Positions 41,812-50,732 are shown, counted from the stretch's first letter. The stretch is DNA of 51,877 nt from Candidatus Binataceae bacterium (GCA_036495685.1 DASXMJ010000146.1:1-51877); one strand, 5' to 3'. Numbers and translations: made by a program. The notes: a model not told the origin generated them from the sequence alone.

Positions 41812-43776
41812 ATGAGTGAGCTTGCAGAAGTGGTCTCCGAAACCCTGAGCGCGTCAGCCTACCCCCGCGAGGAGGCGCTGGCGAAGCTCGACTACGCGAT
41901 CGAACGCGCGCAGCGCTCACTTATCGAAAAGCAGGACGCCGAGGGCTACTGGCACGCGCCGCTGGAAGCAAACGCGGAGATGAACGCCGAGTTCATCATC
42001 TTCAATCACTTCATGGACACGGTGGACGTCGAGCAGGAAGCGAAGCTCAAGAAGCTTTTGCTCGATCAACAGAACGCCGACGGCAGTTGGAGCCTGTTTC
42101 CGGAGGGACCAGGCCATCTTTCGACTTCGATCGAAGTGTACTTCGCCCTAAAGCTCGCCGGCATGCGTGCGGGCGACGAGCCCATGATGCAGGCGCGGCG
42201 CTGGATTTTGTCGCAAGGCGGAATCGAGAACTGCGGTACCCTGGCGCGCTTCTATCTAGCGGCGATGGATCAGGTTCCCTGGGACGCAACGGCGTCCGTG
42301 CCGGTCGAAGTAGCGCTGCTGCCGAACTGGTTTCCGTTCAACATGTACGAACTCTCGTCTTGGGCCCGGGGCACGACTTTCGCGCTCATGATTCTGCAGG
42401 CGACACGGCCAGTGGTCAAAGTAAGTTATCAGGAAGGAGTCCTCGAGCTGTACATCCAGCCGCCGCATTTCACCAGGTTCAAGCAGCCTCCCCCCAAGCG
42501 CGCGCTTTCGCTGCGCACCGTGTTCAACCTGATCGACAAAGTGCTGCGCATCTATGACCATCACAACCTCAAAGGGTTGCGCGCCCGAGCGCTTGCTTAC
42601 GCCGAAAATTGGATCGTGGAACATCAGGACGCCAACGGCTCGTGGGGCGGGATCCAGCCGTGCTACCTGCTGAGCGCGATGGCCCTGAAAGCGCTCGGCT
42701 ATCGCAATCATCATCCGGTGCTGAAAAAAGCGATCGACGCCTCCCGGGAGCTGGTCTGGGACCTCGGCGACGCCCTACTCGTCATGCCGTGTGTATCCCC
42801 CAACTGGGACACTGCGTTGGCGGCCAAGGCGCTCATCGACTCGGGCATCCCCGGAGATCACCCGGCGCTGCGCGGTGCCGCCCGCTGGCTGGTCGAACAT
42901 CAGATTTTCAGGCGCGGCGACTGGTCGATAAAGCGGCCGTCTCTGGATCCGGGGGGATGGGCCTTTCAATTTTACAACGATTGGTATCCGGACGTGGATG
43001 ATTCGGCCGTCATCCTGATGGTGATTGCGGAAGCCGCGTGCGACGACTCGGCGCGACGTGAACGTGCGATCACCTGCGGCGCCACCTGGGTCATGGGGAT
43101 GCAATCGAAAGACGGCGGCTTTGCGGCCTTCGATGTTGACAACGATTCGCATTGGCTCAACAGCCTGCCGCTCGCCGACGTGGAAGCCGTGACCGACCCC
43201 TCCTGCGCCGATTTAACCGGCCGTGTGCTCGAGATGATGGCGGCCGTCGGCTACCAGCAGGACCATCCGGTCGCGCGCCGCTCAATCGAGTGGTTGCGCC
43301 GCAACCAGCAGGCGGATGGTGCGTGGTGGGGACGGTGGGGCGTTGCATATGTCTACGGCACCTTCTCCGCTCTGTCGGGTTTGCACGCCATCGGGTACGA
43401 CATGAAACAGCCTTGGATCCAGCGTGCGGTCGATTGGCTTAAGTCCAAGCAGAATCCAGACGGGGGATGGGGCGAAAGCCCGCTTGCCGACCGGGATCCC
43501 TCCTGGCACGGTCGCGGCACCAGCACCGCATCGCAAACGGCATGGGGGATTATCGGTTTACTGGCCGGCGAAGATGGGGCAGGCGAGCAGGTGCTGCGCG
43601 GAGTGCAGTGGCTGGTCGAGCGCCAGAACGAGAACGGCGCTTGGGAAGAAAACGAGTTCACCGGCACTGGGTTCCCCGGACATTTTTATCTGCGCTACTG
43701 GCTATACTCGCACTACTTCCCGTTGATGGCATTGGGGCGCTTCCGCGCACGGATGAAGGAGACGGTGTCCAAATAA
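41812..43776 (+). CDS. shc: Squalene-hopene cyclase
   Basis: A 654-residue membrane-associated cyclase. The catalytic DXDD motif appears as DVDDSAVIL (protonating aspartate). QW-type repeats recur through the protein: QNADGSWSLFPEG, QDANGSWGG, QSKDGGFAAFDVDN, QQADGAWWGRWGV, QNPDGGWGES and QNENGAWEE. It cyclises squalene to hopene/diplopterol. Its position between ispA and dxr/hpnCDE, in a run with gaps of 12-22 bp, links precursor synthesis and cyclisation. The length matches the family (630-660). Confidence 0.95.
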   Translation: MSELAEVVSETLSASAYPREEALAKLDYAIERAQRSLIEKQDAEGYWHAPLEANAEMNAEFIIFNHFMDTVDVEQEAKLKKLLLDQQNADGSWSLFPEGPGHLSTSIEVYFALKLAGMRAGDEPMMQARRWILSQGGIENCGTLARFYLAAMDQVPWDATASVPVEVALLPNWFPFNMYELSSWARGTTFALMILQATRPVVKVSYQEGVLELYIQPPHFTRFKQPPPKRALSLRTVFNLIDKVLRIYDHHNLKGLRARALAYAENWIVEHQDANGSWGGIQPCYLLSAMALKALGYRNHHPVLKKAIDASRELVWDLGDALLVMPCVSPNWDTALAAKALIDSGIPGDHPALRGAARWLVEHQIFRRGDWSIKRPSLDPGGWAFQFYNDWYPDVDDSAVILMVIAEAACDDSARRERAITCGATWVMGMQSKDGGFAAFDVDNDSHWLNSLPLADVEAVTDPSCADLTGRVLEMMAAVGYQQDHPVARRSIEWLRRNQQADGAWWGRWGVAYVYGTFSALSGLHAIGYDMKQPWIQRAVDWLKSKQNPDGGWGESPLADRDPSWHGRGTSTASQTAWGIIGLLAGEDGAGEQVLRGVQWLVERQNENGAWEENEFTGTGFPGHFYLRYWLYSHYFPLMALGRFRARMKETVSK

Positions 43777-43792
43777 AGCCGGTCGCCGCGCG

Positions 43793-44962
43793 ATGAAGAC
43801 CCTTTCTATACTATGTTCGACCGGATCCGTTGGGGTAACCACGCTCGAGGTGGTGAGCCGCTTTCCGGATCGCTTTCGGGTTGTTGCCCTGGCCGCGGGC
43901 CACAACCTCGACCTGCTGCTGGAGCAGATTGTCAGGTTCGATCCGGAATTGGTCTCGGTTGCGACCGTCGACCTGGCGGGCGAACTTCGCGCGCGCCTGG
44001 GAACCCGGAAAGTTGAAATCGTTCATGGTCTCGACGGGGCCTGCACGGTTGCGACGCATCGCGACGCCCAGCTCGTGGTGTCAGCGCTGGTGGGCGCGTT
44101 GGGATTGCGCCCGACCTTGGCTGCTATCCAGTCCGGCAAAGATATCGCCTTTGCAAACAAGGAAGTTCTGGTAATCGCGGGAGAACTGGTAACCCGTGCC
44201 GTCCGCGAACGCGGGGTACGCCTGTTGCCGGTCGACAGCGAGCACAACGCCATCTTTCAGTGTCTGGCAGGGCGGGACCGCGAAGGACTCAAACGAATCA
44301 TCCTTACCGCGTCGGGCGGGCCTTTTCGCGACCTGCCCGCCGAGCGGTTTGCGTCCATCACGGTCGAGCAGGCGCTCAACCATCCGACCTGGAGAATGGG
44401 CAGCAAGATCACGATCGATTCCGCTACCCTGATGAACAAGGGACTGGAGGTTATCGAAGCGCGCTGGCTGTTCGGGTTACAGCCGGACGAGATTTCGATC
44501 GTGATTCATCCGCAGAGCGTCATCCATTCGATGGTAGAGATGATCGACGGCTCGGTGATTGCAGAAATGGCGATTCCTGACATGGCGATTCCGGTTGCAT
44601 ACGCGCTCGCATATCCGGACCGGTTGCCGATGCCGCATCTGAAGACCCTTTCATTAGCCGAGTGCGCTCGACTCACCTTCGAGGAGCCCGATTTCGGCCG
44701 CTTTCCCTGTCTGGCACTCGCATTCGAGGCGCTCAGGGCAGGCAGCACGATGCCCGCGTGCCTCAATGCCGCCAACGAGGAGTTGGTGGCAGGCTTCCTC
44801 AGCGGGCGCACGCGCTTCGTCGACATTCCCCGCCATCTCGAATCGATAATGGCGCTGCATCCAAATTCATCAGCCCGCACACTGGAAGACCTCCTGGAGA
44901 CCGATGCATGGGCGCGGGCCCAAGCCCGCCGCCTGATGGGAGTTCATTCCCAGGCCGCCTGA
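43793..44962 (+). CDS. dxr: 1-deoxy-D-xylulose 5-phosphate reductoisomerase
   Basis: A 389-residue DXP reductoisomerase of normal length. It has the N-terminal NADPH site LSILCSTGSVG, where the first glycine of the usual GSTGSIG is cysteine. Further motifs are NKEVLVIAGELV, VDSEHNAIFQCL, LTASGGPFRDL, HPTWRMGSKITIDSATLMNKGLE (in two parts) and the C-terminal NAANEELV. It converts DXP to 2-C-methylerythritol 4-phosphate, the committed MEP-pathway step. In most genomes dxr sits with cdsA/rseP; here it lies 16 bp after shc, apparently so that precursor supply is co-expressed with hopanoid synthesis. Confidence 0.93.
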   Translation: MKTLSILCSTGSVGVTTLEVVSRFPDRFRVVALAAGHNLDLLLEQIVRFDPELVSVATVDLAGELRARLGTRKVEIVHGLDGACTVATHRDAQLVVSALVGALGLRPTLAAIQSGKDIAFANKEVLVIAGELVTRAVRERGVRLLPVDSEHNAIFQCLAGRDREGLKRIILTASGGPFRDLPAERFASITVEQALNHPTWRMGSKITIDSATLMNKGLEVIEARWLFGLQPDEISIVIHPQSVIHSMVEMIDGSVIAEMAIPDMAIPVAYALAYPDRLPMPHLKTLSLAECARLTFEEPDFGRFPCLALAFEALRAGSTMPACLNAANEELVAGFLSGRTRFVDIPRHLESIMALHPNSSARTLEDLLETDAWARAQARRLMGVHSQAA

Positions 44963-44974
44963 CGCGGTCGGCTT

Positions 44975-45898
44975 ATGAGTGGGATCGGGATGGGAGCTTC
45001 GCCGGGCACGAAACCAGAAGCGTCGGTCGCAAGCACCATTCCGGCGACTACTGACTCCGCTTCGCTCGAGGCCGCCTACCAGTTCTGCGCGCGTCTGGCC
45101 AGGTCACACTACGAAAACTTCACGATTGCTTCGTGGCTGATGCCCGCGGCAATGCGCAAGCATATGTATGCCATCTACGCGTACGCGCGGATCGCCGACG
45201 ACTTTGCCGACGAAGACCACGACCCGCGCAAGCTTGACGAATGGGAGCGCCAACTCAACCTGGCGTATGCGGGCTCGCCCCGCCACCCGGTCTTCGTTGC
45301 GCTGGCTGACACTGTTGACCGCTTCGACATACCACGCGAGCCGTTTGCCGACTTGTTGGTGGCGTTCCGCTCCGACCTCCATTTCGACGGCTTCGAAGCG
45401 ATCGAGGATTTGCTTGGCTACTCGCGTTACTCGGCGAATCCGGTGGGGCGGCTGGTTCTGTATCTGTTTGGGTATCGCGACCCGGAGCGACAGCGTCTCT
45501 CGGATCTGATCTGCAGCGGACTTCAGCTTGCCAACTTCTGGCAGGATGTTGCGGTCGATTTGCAAAAGGGCCGAATTTATCTTCCGCGCCGCGACATGGC
45601 GCAATTCGGTGTGCGTGCCGAAGATCTAGCTTCGGGTGCGGTGGATGAGAAATTCATCGCGCTCCTCCGGCACGAAGTGGCCGGAGCCCGCGCGATGCTG
45701 GTCGCCGGCGGCGAGCTCTCGCGACTCATAGATCGGCGCCTGCGACGCGACATCCTGATGTTCGCGGGTGGAGGCCTGGCAATTTTGCGCGCGATCGAAG
45801 GCGTCGGGTTCGATGTATTCCACCGCCGACCCAAGCTTTCCAAAGGCGACTACCTGAAACTGACATGGAATGCGGTGCGGGGCAGACTTGAATCCTGA
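44975..45898 (+). CDS. hpnC: Squalene synthase subunit HpnC
   Basis: A 307-residue squalene/phytoene-synthase-fold protein. Aspartate-rich motifs are YAYARIADDFADEDHD and LANFWQDVAVDLQKGRIYLP, with SRYSANPVGRLVLYLFGY as in HpnC. HpnC converts presqualene diphosphate to hydroxysqualene. The N-terminal 30 residues are a poorly conserved extension; ATG 44990 is an alternative start. It is 12 bp after dxr and its end overlaps hpnD. Confidence 0.9.
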   Translation: MSGIGMGASPGTKPEASVASTIPATTDSASLEAAYQFCARLARSHYENFTIASWLMPAAMRKHMYAIYAYARIADDFADEDHDPRKLDEWERQLNLAYAGSPRHPVFVALADTVDRFDIPREPFADLLVAFRSDLHFDGFEAIEDLLGYSRYSANPVGRLVLYLFGYRDPERQRLSDLICSGLQLANFWQDVAVDLQKGRIYLPRRDMAQFGVRAEDLASGAVDEKFIALLRHEVAGARAMLVAGGELSRLIDRRLRRDILMFAGGGLAILRAIEGVGFDVFHRRPKLSKGDYLKLTWNAVRGRLES

Positions 45899-46793
45899 CT
45901 CGAACGGCGACCGGCAGGCCCAGGCCGCCGGTTCATTGGAGACAGATTATCGACGCTGCGGCGACATAACGCGGCAGTCTTCGTCGAATTTTTACTACGC
46001 CTTTATGCTGCTGCCCCTCGAGCGTCGGCGTTCGCTCTATGCAGTCTACGCCTTCTGTCGCTTCGTGGACGACGTTGCAGACGATGAGTCGATTCGCGAG
46101 CCGGCGCGACTGCTCTCGCGCTGGCGCGAGGAACTCGCGCGCGTCTACGGGGATGGCACACCGACCCGTGCGATCTCTCGCGCGCTGGCCGACACGGTCC
46201 AGCGATTTTCGGTTCCGCGGCGCTGCTTCGAGGAACTGATCGCGGGCATGGAGATGGATCTCTCGCGCAAGCGCTACGCGACCTTCGACGAACTGCGCCG
46301 CTACTGCTATCGGGCGGCCGCGGTAGTGGGCCTCATCTGCATAGAGATTTTTGGCTACACGAACCCCGACGCCAAGCTGTACGCGGAGAATCTCGGCATC
46401 GCCTGCCAGCTCACCAATATTCTGCGCGACGTGAAAGAAGATGCCACCAAGGGTCGGATTTACCTTCCGCTCGAAGATCTCGCCCGGTTCTCGGTCACCG
46501 AGACGGAAATTCTCGAGGGCGTTTACAGCGATGGGTTTGTTCGCCTGATGGAATTCGAGGCGCACCGCGCGCGGGAATATTACCAGCGCGCTCAAGAATC
46601 GCTTCCCCCGGAAGACCGTTCGACGCTGCTTACCGCCGAGGCGATGCGCCTGATCTACGGCTCGCTGCTCGATCGAATCGTAAGTTCCAACTACCGGGTG
46701 CTCGATCGCCGCCTGAGCCTATCGGCAACGCACAAGCTCTACCTGGTCGGGCGCGCATGGGCGACCTCCCGTCTTGGCGCGCTGCGCGGGTAG
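45870..46793 (+). CDS. hpnD: Presqualene diphosphate synthase HpnD
   Basis: A 307-residue protein of the squalene/phytoene synthase family. It shows SSSNFYYAFMLLPLERRRSLYAVYAFCRFVDDVADDES (in pieces) and QLTNILRDVKEDATKGRIYLPLED. HpnD joins two farnesyl-PP to presqualene diphosphate. The start is uncertain: ATG 45870 overlaps hpnC by 29 bp, and TTG 45888 overlaps by 11 bp; neither has a strong ribosome binding site. HpnC and HpnD share the fold but are divergent copies. Confidence 0.9.
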   Translation: MRCGADLNPDSNGDRQAQAAGSLETDYRRCGDITRQSSSNFYYAFMLLPLERRRSLYAVYAFCRFVDDVADDESIREPARLLSRWREELARVYGDGTPTRAISRALADTVQRFSVPRRCFEELIAGMEMDLSRKRYATFDELRRYCYRAAAVVGLICIEIFGYTNPDAKLYAENLGIACQLTNILRDVKEDATKGRIYLPLEDLARFSVTETEILEGVYSDGFVRLMEFEAHRAREYYQRAQESLPPEDRSTLLTAEAMRLIYGSLLDRIVSSNYRVLDRRLSLSATHKLYLVGRAWATSRLGALRG

Positions 46794-46812
46794 GGTTACT
46801 ACTACCTGGGTA

Positions 46813-48168
46813 ATGATCGATTCCAAGGATGTCGTCGTAGTCGGCGGCGGGTTCGGCGGATTGAGCGCCGGGGTCGCTCTGGCCGAGCGTGGGTTCCGCG
46901 TCGCGTTGCTGGAACGCAAACCCGAGCTCGGTGGACGCGCCTATTCCTTCGAAGACCCTGATACCGGCGACTTTGTCGACAACGGGCAGCACGTTCTGAT
47001 GGGCTGCTACACGGAGACGCTGGATTTTCTGCGCAGGATTGGCTCCGGCGATAATCTGGTCTTCCAGAAGGATCTGGAAATCGAAATGCTCGCCGGCCCG
47101 GGCCGCAGCGCCACCCTGCGCACGGCGCACCTGCCGGGACCGTTGCACATGAGCGCGGCGCTCATGCGCTATCGTCATCTGAGTCTTAAGGAGCGCTACG
47201 CGGCAGCTCGGGGAGGTCTCAAGCTCCTCAAGATGCGCCGTCGTGACCGCGGCGCGCTGGAGAAAATGACCGTCACCGAGCTGATGAATCAGCTCGGACA
47301 GAGCGAGAATGCGCGTCGCGCTTTCTGGTATCCGCTGTCGGTGGCGACCCTCAACGATGAACCTGAAGTATCGTCGGCCGGGTTGTTGGCCGAGGTGTTG
47401 ATGCGCGCGTTCTTCTCGCGGCGCTCGGCTTCCGCCTTCGTCTATTCGCGAGTCGGCCTGAGCGAATTGTATTGCCGCGCAGCACGCAGCTTCGTCGAGC
47501 GAGCGGGGGGCGTCATCGCCCGACGCGCGATCGTGGAGGGGCTCGAGGTTGATGGTAGCGGAGTTGTGGAGCGCATCCGCCTCCGCGACGGCTCCAAGCT
47601 GGAAGCGGCGAACTTTATCGTCGCCGCACAGGCCGAGCACCTGGTCCGGATGCTGCCGGAGAACGTGGTCGCGGATCCGTTTTTTCAGCGAATTAACCAG
47701 CTCGCGACCTCGCCGATCATTTGCGTGCACGCGTGGTTCGATCGCGAGGTAACGCGCTCGGCGTTCGTCGGCTTCATCGGCACGACCACTCAGTGGCTGT
47801 TCAACAAGCGCCGGATCTTCGAGCGACACGGGGAACGGCATCCGGGCTATCTGAGTTTCGTCATCAGCGGGGCGCGCCGACTGGTGGATCTGCCGAACGA
47901 CGACCTGCTCGATCTGGTGTTGAACGACCTGAGCACGATGATTCCGGCAGCGCGCAGCGCCAAGGTCAGCAAGGCGATCGTACTGAAAGAGAAACAGGCG
48001 ACCATGGCGCCCACCACGGACTCGCATCGGCTACGGCCCGGCGTTACGACCCCATTAAAAAATCTCTTCCTGGCGGGCGATTGGATCCAGACCGGCTTGC
48101 CCGCGACGATCGAGAGCGCGGTCATTTCCGGCCGCGCGGCCGCGGCGGCGGTAGCGGCACGATCGTGA
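46813..48168 (+). CDS. hpnE: Hydroxysqualene dehydroxylase HpnE
   Basis: A 451-residue FAD amine-oxidase/phytoene-desaturase-like protein. The dinucleotide motif is DVVVVGGGFGGLSAGVALAE, then GGRAYSFEDPDTG and DNGQHVLMGCY as in HpnE. The C-terminal FAD segment is LFLAGDWIQTGLPATIESAVISGR. It reduces hydroxysqualene to squalene, completing the HpnCDE route. I chose ATG 46813, 19 bp after hpnD; an earlier in-frame ATG at 46774 lies inside hpnD. The last bases overlap the hpnA start. Confidence 0.92.
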   Translation: MIDSKDVVVVGGGFGGLSAGVALAERGFRVALLERKPELGGRAYSFEDPDTGDFVDNGQHVLMGCYTETLDFLRRIGSGDNLVFQKDLEIEMLAGPGRSATLRTAHLPGPLHMSAALMRYRHLSLKERYAAARGGLKLLKMRRRDRGALEKMTVTELMNQLGQSENARRAFWYPLSVATLNDEPEVSSAGLLAEVLMRAFFSRRSASAFVYSRVGLSELYCRAARSFVERAGGVIARRAIVEGLEVDGSGVVERIRLRDGSKLEAANFIVAAQAEHLVRMLPENVVADPFFQRINQLATSPIICVHAWFDREVTRSAFVGFIGTTTQWLFNKRRIFERHGERHPGYLSFVISGARRLVDLPNDDLLDLVLNDLSTMIPAARSAKVSKAIVLKEKQATMAPTTDSHRLRPGVTTPLKNLFLAGDWIQTGLPATIESAVISGRAAAAAVAARS

Positions 48169-49187
48169 CCGCGGGGGGCCGATCGGTGCCGCGGCTGGCA
48201 CTCGTTACGGGGGGAAACGGGTTTGTCGGGTGCCATGTGGTGCGCGCGCTGCTGACGCGGGGGGATCGGGTCAGGGTGCTGATTCGACCCGGAGCCGATC
48301 GTGCGGCGCTTGAGGGCCTCGAGGTGGAACTGGCGATCGGCGACCTTCGCGATCGCGAAGCAGTCGATCGCGCGGTCGCCGGATGCGACCAGGTTTATCA
48401 TGTGGCGGCCGACTATCGCCTGTGGGTTCCCGAACCGGCTGCGATGTATGCGGCCAACGTGGACGGCACCTGCAACGTGATCGAGGCATCACGACACGCA
48501 CGGGTCGAACGGATGGTCCACTGCAGCACGGTGGGCACGCTCGGCATTCCCCCCGGCGGAGCCGGAACGGAGGACACTCCGGTTTCGATCGAAAAGATGG
48601 TGGGGCCGTACAAGCGGTCGAAATTCATCGCGGAACAGGTCGCGCTCGAGGCGGCGCGCGCGGGGGCGCCGGTCGTGGTAGTGAATCCGTCGACCCCGAT
48701 CGGGCCGCTGGATCTGAAACCCACGCCGACCGGCCGAATCATTGTCGATTTCCTCAATCGGAGAATGCCCGCGTACGTCGACACCGGCCTCAACCTGGTT
48801 GACGTCTCCGACGTGGCGCAGGGTCACCTGCTGGCGGCTGAGCGCGGGCGGATCGGCGAGAAATACATCCTGGGCGGCGAGAATCTGACGCTGAGGGAGT
48901 TGCTTGAGCGGCTCGCGCGCATCTCCGGATTGCCTGCGCCGCGGGTACGGCTGCCCTACGCGGTCGCCTTTGGTTTCGCGCTGGGCGCAGAAGCGGTCTC
49001 GCGGGTGCTGACCCATCGGGCACCGCGCGCGAGTGTCACCGAGGTCAGGATGTCTCGCAAGCACATGTTCTTCGATTCAGCGAAGGCCCGTGGCGAGCTG
49101 GGGTACTCGCCGCGGCGAGTGGAGACTGCGCTTGCGGCGGCAGTCGAGTTTTTCCGCAAAACCGGGCTAGCGCGCGACGCCGCTTAG
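48165..49187 (+). CDS. hpnA: HpnA, hopanoid-associated sugar epimerase/dehydrogenase
   Basis: A 340-residue extended short-chain dehydrogenase. The cofactor site is LALVTGGNGFVGCHVVRALL, followed by DLRDREAVDRAVAGCDQVYHVAADYRLWVPEP (in pieces), the catalytic YKRSK with its tyrosine and lysine, and NPSTPIGPLDLKPTPTGRI, which is characteristic of HpnA. HpnA is linked genetically to side-chain tailoring; its exact reaction is not settled. GTG 48165 overlaps the hpnE stop as GTGA; GTG 48186 is the alternative. The long upstream open frame inside hpnE is not coding. Confidence 0.88.
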   Translation: MTAGGRSVPRLALVTGGNGFVGCHVVRALLTRGDRVRVLIRPGADRAALEGLEVELAIGDLRDREAVDRAVAGCDQVYHVAADYRLWVPEPAAMYAANVDGTCNVIEASRHARVERMVHCSTVGTLGIPPGGAGTEDTPVSIEKMVGPYKRSKFIAEQVALEAARAGAPVVVVNPSTPIGPLDLKPTPTGRIIVDFLNRRMPAYVDTGLNLVDVSDVAQGHLLAAERGRIGEKYILGGENLTLRELLERLARISGLPAPRVRLPYAVAFGFALGAEAVSRVLTHRAPRASVTEVRMSRKHMFFDSAKARGELGYSPRRVETALAAAVEFFRKTGLARDAA

Positions 49188-49189
49188 TC

Positions 49190-50095
49190 ATGGGCTTCGC
49201 GCGTCTGCTGCTCTTGACCGTCGCGCTTCGCCCTTACGTATTCGTTTTTCTGGCCAGCTTCCTGATCATTTCGATTGTCAATTTTGGAGTGCGTACGACA
49301 CTGCTGTTTACCGCGCTGACCTACGCAGTGTCATTAACGTGCGAGTGGTCTTCGGTACACAACGGGTTTCCATTTGGCTTGTATCACTACCTCGACGCGA
49401 CGCGAGACCGGGAACTCTGGGTCATCGGCGTCCCGTTCATGGATTCGCTGTCCTTCACCTTTCTGGCCTTCGCCAGCTACACCGTCGCGTTGCTGGTGAC
49501 TGCTCCCCTTTACCGGAGCGGATGGGACCTCCGTCTGCTCGACACCTGGAAAATCCGGCGCTCGCCACGAGTGTGGCTCATGGCGTCGCTGTTCATGGTG
49601 ATGATCGATTTCGTGGTCGACCCGCTAAGCGTGCTCGGCGACCGGTGGTTCCTGGGCAAGATCTTCTGGTACGACCCGCCCGGACCGCACTTCGGGGTAC
49701 CAATCAGCAATTACCTCGGATGGTACCTGGTCGCGGCGGTAACGATCGCAATCTTTGTAGTGCTGGATCGGCTGCTGAATCGCCACGCGCGGCCGTTGGG
49801 CGGTCGTCCATCGTTTCCCTCCCGCGCGTTGCTCGGACCTGCGCTCTACCTCGGAATAGCCTGCTTCGGAATCACGATGTTGTTTCGAATCGGCGCGACC
49901 GAGATCGGGTGGGCTAGCGTATTCATCTATCTTCCCTTCCTGACTCTTGTGATCCACATTGTGACCCGTACCGAGTCTTATGGCGGGCCGGAAACAATCG
50001 AAGATCACCTGCGGGATTTTCCTTACGACAACGGAATCATCGGAGCGGAACGGGGACCCGGACCGTCGCCCATCTCACGGCGAGGTATCGCGTAA
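49190..50095 (+). CDS. CruF/DUF422-like carotenoid-hydratase-family membrane protein
   Basis: A 301-residue integral membrane protein with about seven hydrophobic segments. It matches the DUF422 (CruF / bisanhydrobacterioruberin hydratase) family: TCEWSSVHNGFPFGLYHY, GVPFMDSLSFTFLAFASY, a DFVVDPLSVLGDRW motif, WYDPPGPHFGVPISNYLGWYLV. Known members hydrate the psi end groups of carotenoids. Here it starts 2 bp after hpnA and ends the hopanoid operon, with no carotenoid desaturase or phytoene synthase beside it. It may act on a hopanoid, on squalene-derived C30 polyenes, or on carotenoids made elsewhere. Family assignment is good; the substrate is open. Confidence 0.8.
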   Translation: MGFARLLLLTVALRPYVFVFLASFLIISIVNFGVRTTLLFTALTYAVSLTCEWSSVHNGFPFGLYHYLDATRDRELWVIGVPFMDSLSFTFLAFASYTVALLVTAPLYRSGWDLRLLDTWKIRRSPRVWLMASLFMVMIDFVVDPLSVLGDRWFLGKIFWYDPPGPHFGVPISNYLGWYLVAAVTIAIFVVLDRLLNRHARPLGGRPSFPSRALLGPALYLGIACFGITMLFRIGATEIGWASVFIYLPFLTLVIHIVTRTESYGGPETIEDHLRDFPYDNGIIGAERGPGPSPISRRGIA

Positions 50096-50240
50096 CCGAC
50101 TGAAAAAATTGTTGGCAGCGGCCGGGAAGCGTGTGCCATTTGGACAACCTCCTCCTCGAGCGCTTGGCTGGCAGTCCTAGGCTCGACTGACGCTTCCGCC
50201 TGGATCTGAGCTATGTTCCGCGGAGGCGGAGGATGCTCTC

Positions 50241-50732
50241 ATGGAAAACCCGAGCCTTCAGTTGCTAATCGATCGCGCGGAAATCAGCGACTGCCAACTG
50301 CGGTATGCGACCGGCCTCGATATGCGCGATTGGAAGTGTTTCCGATCGTGCTTCGCTGATGAAATAGAAGTGGATTTTTCATCCGTCTTTGGCGGCGACG
50401 GGCCGCGCAAGGTCAGCGCCGACCGGTGGACCGAGGCGGCGCGCCGCACCATCGGCGGCTTGCAGGCAACCCAGCATATGATCACCAATCACGTGATCAC
50501 CGTCGATGGCGATAAGGCCTTGTGCATTGCCTACGTGCAGGCACAACATTATCTACCCAACGATCAGGGTGACAGCACCCAGACGATGGGTGGTTATTAC
50601 ACGAATCATTTCATCCGCACCGCGCAGGGCTGGAGAATCAAATCGTGCAAACTCACGCTGACTTGGAACAAGGGTAACTGGGGCATTTTTGAGCTCGCGC
50701 GCCAGCGTCTGAAAGCGGCCGAAGGTCGCTAG
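50241..50732 (+). CDS. SnoaL-like / NTF2-fold protein (first of a tandem pair)
   Basis: A 163-residue SnoaL_4-type protein: LQLLIDRAEISDCQLRYATGLDMRDWKCFRSCF, VSADRWTEAARRTIGGLQATQHMITNHVITVDGD, then YYTNHFIRTAQGWRIKSCKLTLTW. The DMRDW and H-M-x-x-N-H signature is typical of the polyketide-cyclase/ring-hydroxylating-dioxygenase-beta-like group, which includes dehydratases and isomerases. It begins 145 bp after the CruF-like gene, so co-transcription with the hopanoid operon is uncertain. A second member follows at 50767. Confidence 0.8.
   Translation: MENPSLQLLIDRAEISDCQLRYATGLDMRDWKCFRSCFADEIEVDFSSVFGGDGPRKVSADRWTEAARRTIGGLQATQHMITNHVITVDGDKALCIAYVQAQHYLPNDQGDSTQTMGGYYTNHFIRTAQGWRIKSCKLTLTWNKGNWGIFELARQRLKAAEGR

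Noticed and set aside
46630..48027. 465-codon antisense open frame inside hpnE
   Set aside because: The opposite strand encodes a full HpnE with FAD motifs. The antisense product is arginine/histidine-rich and unlike known families.
47721..48164. Long open frame running into hpnA from inside hpnE
   Set aside because: Its translation is arginine- and glycine-rich without a fold, and it is the alternative frame of hpnE. HpnA homology begins at the GTG overlapping the hpnE stop.
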